From Pseudomonas sp. GOM7 (GTDB lineage: Bacteria > Pseudomonadota > Gammaproteobacteria > Pseudomonadales > Pseudomonadaceae), in assembly GCF_026723825.1 (NCBI RefSeq), contig NZ_CP113519.1, positions 4,712,001 to 4,776,000 of the forward strand: a stretch of DNA of 64,000 nt, given 5' to 3'. Positions within the stretch are counted from its first letter, which is position 1. Each line of letters begins with the position of its first letter. The translations under genes were made by a program, and so were the position numbers. The notes under the pieces were generated by a model. The model did no database searches and was not told the origin of the DNA. It saw nothing but the letters and a program-made list of their open reading frames with translations. Below are positions 60,069 to 64,000 of the stretch, piece by piece.

Positions 60069-60821
60069 TCAAACGGCCTCCAAGCTTCGTCCCGCCACAT
60101 GGCGTGCCCGCTCGCGACGCTTCTTGTTGGCCAGGCTCAACCTGCGCATCAGGTGCCTTACTCGCCAGATCAGGGGCTTGTCAATAGCGGCCAGCAACAA
60201 CGGAACCTCTTCGGCGAAATCGACATCATCCGTTTCATCGTGAATATCCACGAAGAGCCGACGCTCGATGGCCTTGCGATCAGCCAATGGCAATCCCGCC
60301 ATCAAGCGATAGAACGACCAGAAGCTCTGGTTTCCCGTGTCCTGGTAGAACCTGATGGCACGCTCCAGCGCAGCGCGCGCACGGCCACGATCAGCTTCGG
60401 CGATACGCACCGCGAACAGCTCGCCATAGTCCTTGAAGGTGTAGGCACTACGCCCGTCGCGCCCGTAGAAGCGAGTTTCTGAGCACGCCAGGATGGTGTC
60501 GATGGCCGCCTCGGAGTAATACACGTCGCTGTAGAGCACCAGCAGATCCCCGGCTCCCACCACGGCTTCAGCCGCGAGCAGGCTGTGAGCCTTGGTTTCT
60601 CGCCACAGCGGGCACCAGCTCGGCACTGGATAACTCGCCAACGCCTCACTGGCAGTCAGCAACCAGGGCGCCTTCACGCCGCGCTCTGCGAGCAGGCGCA
60701 ACGTGCGTGCGAGAAGGGTTTCACCACGCACCTGGATCAATTGTTTGGGGGCTGGCTCAGCCCAACGCGTCTGTTTTACACCACTCTCCGCAGCCAGAAT
60801 CAGCACTGCCAGACCATTCAT
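60069..60821 (-). CDS. Nucleotidyltransferase-like protein (MobA/GT-A NTP-transferase fold)
   Basis: The 250-residue protein begins MNGLAVLILAAESGVKQTRW, followed by PKQLIQVRGETLLARTLRLL, the nucleotide-binding pattern of sugar-phosphate or molybdopterin nucleotidyltransferases. The usual LAAGxGxR loop is altered to LAAESGVKQTR, and LLVLYSDVYYS supplies the metal-binding Asp. The substrate is unknown, and the altered loop leaves activity uncertain. GGGAGG lies 8 bases before the ATG at 60821. Confidence 0.72.
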   Translation of the reverse strand: MNGLAVLILAAESGVKQTRWAEPAPKQLIQVRGETLLARTLRLLAERGVKAPWLLTASEALASYPVPSWCPLWRETKAHSLLAAEAVVGAGDLLVLYSDVYYSEAAIDTILACSETRFYGRDGRSAYTFKDYGELFAVRIAEADRGRARAALERAIRFYQDTGNQSFWSFYRLMAGLPLADRKAIERRLFVDIHDETDDVDFAEEVPLLLAAIDKPLIWRVRHLMRRLSLANKKRRERARHVAGRSLEAV

Positions 60822-60970
60822 TGGTTTACACCTCCCTGGACGCCGTAATGCAGGCACCGAACCGAAGCAATCGACGCCAGCCCCGATGATACCAATTCGC
60901 CATCCTCGATCACGAATAAAGATCCCGCAGGCAACTTCAACGCCACAAACCCGAAGCTGGATATGAAACG

Positions 60971-61005
60971 CAAAGACCCCGCCAGATCACTCCGGCGGGG
61001 CCTTG
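60971..61005 (-). terminator. Terminator of typA
   Basis: CCCCGCC/GGCGGGG stem; on the minus strand it is followed by TCTTTG. A GCTTGCAGCTTGAAGCTTGC repeat lies between it and the typA stop. Confidence 0.7.
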
Positions 61006-61046
61006 CTCTTCACTTGTCGCTTGCAGCTTGAAGCTTGCAGCCGCTC

Positions 61047-62867
61047 TTAGACCTTGGCGCGCTCGAAGCGCTTGCGGTCGTTCTCGTTCAGGTACTTCTT
61101 GCGCAGGCGGATCGACTTCGGCGTCACTTCCACCAGTTCGTCGTCGGCGATGAACTCCAGCGCCTGCTCGAGGGTGAACTTGATCGGCGGCACCAGAGCG
61201 ATGACTTCGTCCTTGCCGGAAGCGCGCATGTTGTCGAGCTTCTTGCCCTTGGTGGGGTTGATCACCAGGTCGTTGTCACGGCTGTTGATACCGCACAGTT
61301 GGCCTTCGTAGATCTCCTGGCCCGGCTCGAGGAACAGCTTGCCGCGCGCCTGCAGGGTTTCCAGCGAATAGGTCAGCGCGGTGCCGGTGGCCATGGAGAC
61401 CAGTACGCCGTTCTGACGGTTGGTCACCTCACCGGCCTTGATCGCACCGTAGTGGCTGAAGGTCGAGGTCAGGATGCCGCTGCCCGAGGTCAGGGTCAGG
61501 AAGTTGTTACGGAAGCCGATCAGGCCGCGCGCCGGGATGGTGTATTCCAGGCGGATACGGCCCTTGCCATCGGGCACCATGTTGGTCAGATCGCCCTTGC
61601 GCAGGCCCATCTGTTCCATCACCGAACCCTGGTGCTGCTCTTCGATGTCGATGGTGACGTTCTCGTACGGCTCCTGCTTCTCGCCGGCTTCGTTCTCGAT
61701 GATCACCACTTCCGGACGGCCCACGGCCAGCTCGAAGCCTTCACGGCGCATGGTTTCGATCAGCACCGACAGGTGCAGTTCGCCACGGCCGGAGACCTTG
61801 AATTTCTCCGGGGTCTCGCCCGGCTCGACGCGCAGGGCGACGTTGTGCAGCAGTTCCTTCTCCAGGCGATCCTTGATGTTGCGGCTGGTGACGAACTTGC
61901 CTTCCTTGCCGGCGAACGGCGAGTCGTTGACCTGGAAGGTCATGCTCACGGTCGGCTGGTCGACGGTCAGCGGCGGCAGAGCCTCGACGTTGTTCTGGTC
62001 GCACAGGGTGTCGGAAATGTACAGCTCGTCCATGCCCGATACGCAGACGATGTCACCGGCAGTGGCTTCCTGCACTTCCACGCGCTGCAGGCCGGAGTGG
62101 CCCATGATCTTGAGGATACGGCCGTTACGGCGCTTGCCGTCGGCGCCGATGGCGGTCACCGGGCTGTTGGCCTTGATGGTGCCACGGGCGATACGGCCGA
62201 TGCCGATCACGCCGAGGAAGCTGTTGTAGTCCAGCTGGGAAATCTGCATCTGGAACGGGCCGTCGACGTCGACGACCGGGGCCGGTACGTGGTCGACGAT
62301 GGCCTGGAACAGGGCGTCCATGTTGTCGTCCATCTTCTCGTGGTCCAGGCCGGCGATGCCGTTCAGGGCCGAGGCGTAGACAATCGGGAAGTCTAGCTGC
62401 TCGTCGGTGGCGCCGAGGTTGTCGAACAGGTCGAAGATCTGGTCGATGACCCAGTCAGGGCGCGCGCCCGGACGGTCGATCTTGTTCACCACGACGATCG
62501 GACGCAGGCCGGCCTTGAACGCCTTCTGGGTCACGAAACGGGTTTGCGGCATCGGGCCGTCCTGGGCGTCGACCACCAGCAGCACGGAGTCGACCATGCT
62601 CATCACGCGCTCCACCTCACCGCCGAAGTCGGCGTGCCCGGGGGTGTCGACGATGTTGATGTTGTAGTCGTTCCACTTCAGCGCGGTGTTCTTGGCCAGA
62701 ATGGTGATGCCGCGCTCTTTTTCCTGGTCGTTGGAGTCCATGACGCGCTCGTTTTCCGCTTCTTTGCGGTCGAGGGTGCCGGACAGACGCAGGAGTTTGT
62801 CGACGAGGGTGGTTTTGCCATGGTCAACGTGGGCGATGATGGCGATGTTGCGCAGTTTTTCGATCAC
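61047..62867 (-). CDS. typA: Ribosome-associated GTPase TypA/BipA
   Basis: The 606-residue translational GTPase has G1 AHVDHGKTTLVDKL (residue 11 on), the switch-I EKERGITI, DTPGHADFGGEVER and NKID motifs, EF-G-like domains II, III and V, and the BipA-specific C-terminal domain with the terminal KRFERAKV. It helps 50S assembly and stress or low-temperature growth. The start is a GTG at 62867 (GTG-ATC-GAA). It is monocistronic between the nucleotidyltransferase and thiI. Confidence 0.96.
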   Translation of the reverse strand: MIEKLRNIAIIAHVDHGKTTLVDKLLRLSGTLDRKEAENERVMDSNDQEKERGITILAKNTALKWNDYNINIVDTPGHADFGGEVERVMSMVDSVLLVVDAQDGPMPQTRFVTQKAFKAGLRPIVVVNKIDRPGARPDWVIDQIFDLFDNLGATDEQLDFPIVYASALNGIAGLDHEKMDDNMDALFQAIVDHVPAPVVDVDGPFQMQISQLDYNSFLGVIGIGRIARGTIKANSPVTAIGADGKRRNGRILKIMGHSGLQRVEVQEATAGDIVCVSGMDELYISDTLCDQNNVEALPPLTVDQPTVSMTFQVNDSPFAGKEGKFVTSRNIKDRLEKELLHNVALRVEPGETPEKFKVSGRGELHLSVLIETMRREGFELAVGRPEVVIIENEAGEKQEPYENVTIDIEEQHQGSVMEQMGLRKGDLTNMVPDGKGRIRLEYTIPARGLIGFRNNFLTLTSGSGILTSTFSHYGAIKAGEVTNRQNGVLVSMATGTALTYSLETLQARGKLFLEPGQEIYEGQLCGINSRDNDLVINPTKGKKLDNMRASGKDEVIALVPPIKFTLEQALEFIADDELVEVTPKSIRLRKKYLNENDRKRFERAKV

Positions 62868-63017
62868 TGTGTGTATCTCGATCAGAGGATTCGGTGTGTC
62901 GCCCAGCCTGGACGACGAATATGAACAAAACTGTTTCAGCGAACCAGACAGGGCATCGCTTGAAGCGCCAGGTCGGGAGGGCGATGGCGGATACTCCCGC
63001 CATTCAACCCCGGCGTC

Positions 63018-64000
63018 CTATGCCGGACGATAAACGCGCACATTGGCATGCCCCTCGCTCAGCAGGTGATGGGCATGCAGGCGGCTCATGACGCCCTTGT
63101 CGCAATACAGCAGGTACTGGCGGTTCTCATCCAGTTCCTTGAATTTGTTGTTCAGCGCGTAGAACGGCAGCGCCTGCACCTCGACACCCGGCACGTCCAG
63201 CGGCTCGTCTTCGGCGGCATCGGGGTGGCGAATGTCGATGACGATCTGCCCGGCCAGGGCCTCGCGCACTTCCTCGACCTGCACGTCCTTGCCCAGCTCA
63301 TCGATCACCCGATCGATGGGCAGCTGGGTCGCGCGCTCCAGGGCACGATCGAGGATGGCCATGTCGAACTGCGCCTCCTCCTTCTCCACGCGGTAACCGC
63401 GCGCCTTGGTGGTCGGGTTGACCGAGATCACGCCGCAATACTCGGGCATGTTCTTGGCGAACTCAGCGGTGCCGATCTGCGTGGCGGTGTCGATGATGTC
63501 CTGCTTGTGGCTGGCGATCAGCGGGCGCATCACCAGCATGTCGGTGGCCGAATCGATCACCGCCAGGTTGGTCAGCGTCTGACTCGACACCTGACTGATC
63601 GCCTCGCCGGTGACCAGCGCCTCGATCTGCAGCTTCTCGGCAATACGGGTCGCGGCACGCAGCATCATGCGCTTGAGGATCACGCCCATCTGGCTGTTGT
63701 CGACCTTGCCGAGAATCTCGCCGACCACTTCCTCGAACGGCACGCTGATGAACAGCACGCGCTGCGAGCGGCCGAACTTCTGCCAGATATGGTGCGCCAC
63801 TTCCATCACGCCCAATTCGTGTGCACGGCCACCCAGGTTGAAGAAACAGAAATGACTGACCAGGCCGCGGCGCATCATCTGGTAGGCCGCCACGGTGGAA
63901 TCGAAACCACCGCTCATCAGTACCAGCGTCTGCTCCAGCGAGCCCAGCGGGTAGCCGCCCAGGCCTTCGTGGCGGTTGTGCACCACGAAGAGGCGCTGAT
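63018..64000 (-). CDS. thiI: tRNA uracil 4-sulfurtransferase ThiI (5' part outside the window)
   Basis: About the last 327 residues of a protein of about 480 are visible, reading in-frame to the edge. The PP-loop ATP-binding motif MSGGFDSTVAAYQMMRRG and the C-terminal rhodanese domain with active-site cysteine (LLYCDKGVMSRLHAHHL) are present. ThiI makes 4-thiouridine at tRNA position 8 and can supply sulfur for the thiamine thiazole. The THUMP domain would lie beyond the window edge. Confidence 0.94.
   Translation of the reverse strand, partial: QRLFVVHNRHEGLGGYPLGSLEQTLVLMSGGFDSTVAAYQMMRRGLVSHFCFFNLGGRAHELGVMEVAHHIWQKFGRSQRVLFISVPFEEVVGEILGKVDNSQMGVILKRMMLRAATRIAEKLQIEALVTGEAISQVSSQTLTNLAVIDSATDMLVMRPLIASHKQDIIDTATQIGTAEFAKNMPEYCGVISVNPTTKARGYRVEKEEAQFDMAILDRALERATQLPIDRVIDELGKDVQVEEVREALAGQIVIDIRHPDAAEDEPLDVPGVEVQALPFYALNNKFKELDENRQYLLYCDKGVMSRLHAHHLLSEGHANVRVYRPA

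Overview
The window is a GC-rich chromosomal segment of a gamma-proteobacterium, almost certainly Pseudomonas sensu lato. The evidence is near-identity in gene content and order to known Pseudomonas clusters: ureD-ureA-GNAT-ureB-ureC, glyA-soxBDAG-purU-fdhA, gbcA/gbcB, creB-creC and actP-DUF485. A P. mendocina/oleovorans-type lineage is my guess and is not proven by the sequence. No tRNA, rRNA, phage, classical IS transposase or CRISPR array was seen. Both ends cut a gene: an LTA-synthase-like sulfatase at the left and thiI at the right.

Layout. 1-11.6 kb: sulfatase C-terminus, malate synthase G, a GNAT, an ACT-domain regulator, the urease structural operon (ureD, ureA, two GNATs, ureB, ureC, with a sigma-54-type promoter in front) and rarD. 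11.7-18 kb, all minus strand: actP with its DUF485 partner, trhP/yegQ, a small membrane protein, and a second Na+/solute symporter with its DUF4212 subunit. 18-23 kb: a TonB siderophore receptor behind a Fur-like box, two minor exported or membrane proteins, and creD. 23-35 kb: a region lying between creD and creC-creB, which are neighbours in P. aeruginosa. It holds two paralogous secreted proteins made of a 13-residue repeat, a FAN1 nuclease/Rad3-like helicase pair, a LuxR regulator with an outer-membrane MetA-like protein and an amidase, and a broken copy of the creC 3' end. 35-41 kb: CBS protein, chemotaxis receptor, retropepsin-like protease, HD-GYP protein and an acyltransferase. 41-59 kb: a one-carbon/methylamine catabolic region. 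59-64 kb: a nucleotidyltransferase, typA and thiI.

How the genes work together. GbcA/GbcB demethylate glycine betaine. Creatinase (51900-53111) splits creatine into sarcosine and urea. SoxBDAG oxidises sarcosine to glycine and one-carbon units, which GlyA, PurU and FdhA handle. Urea from creatinase can go to the urease at 5.6-10 kb. ActP, the second symporter and malate synthase fit use of C2 acids. A complete GlxA/AraC-type regulator sits divergent to glyA, and an HTH-less relative sits upstream of creatinase.

The non-coding part is rich. Three 0.55-0.85 kb elements with long imperfect inverted-repeat arms (1016-1774, 10087-10651, 59123-59964) all lie between convergent genes. A 0.29 kb element with 21-bp terminal inverted repeats lies at 38568-38859. 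Several REP-like families fill other gaps, including every open gap of the sox operon. A cluster of DnaA-box-like sites lies at 54.0-54.4 kb. The most novel-looking items are the long-arm elements and the 13-residue-repeat secreted proteins linked to the split cre locus.
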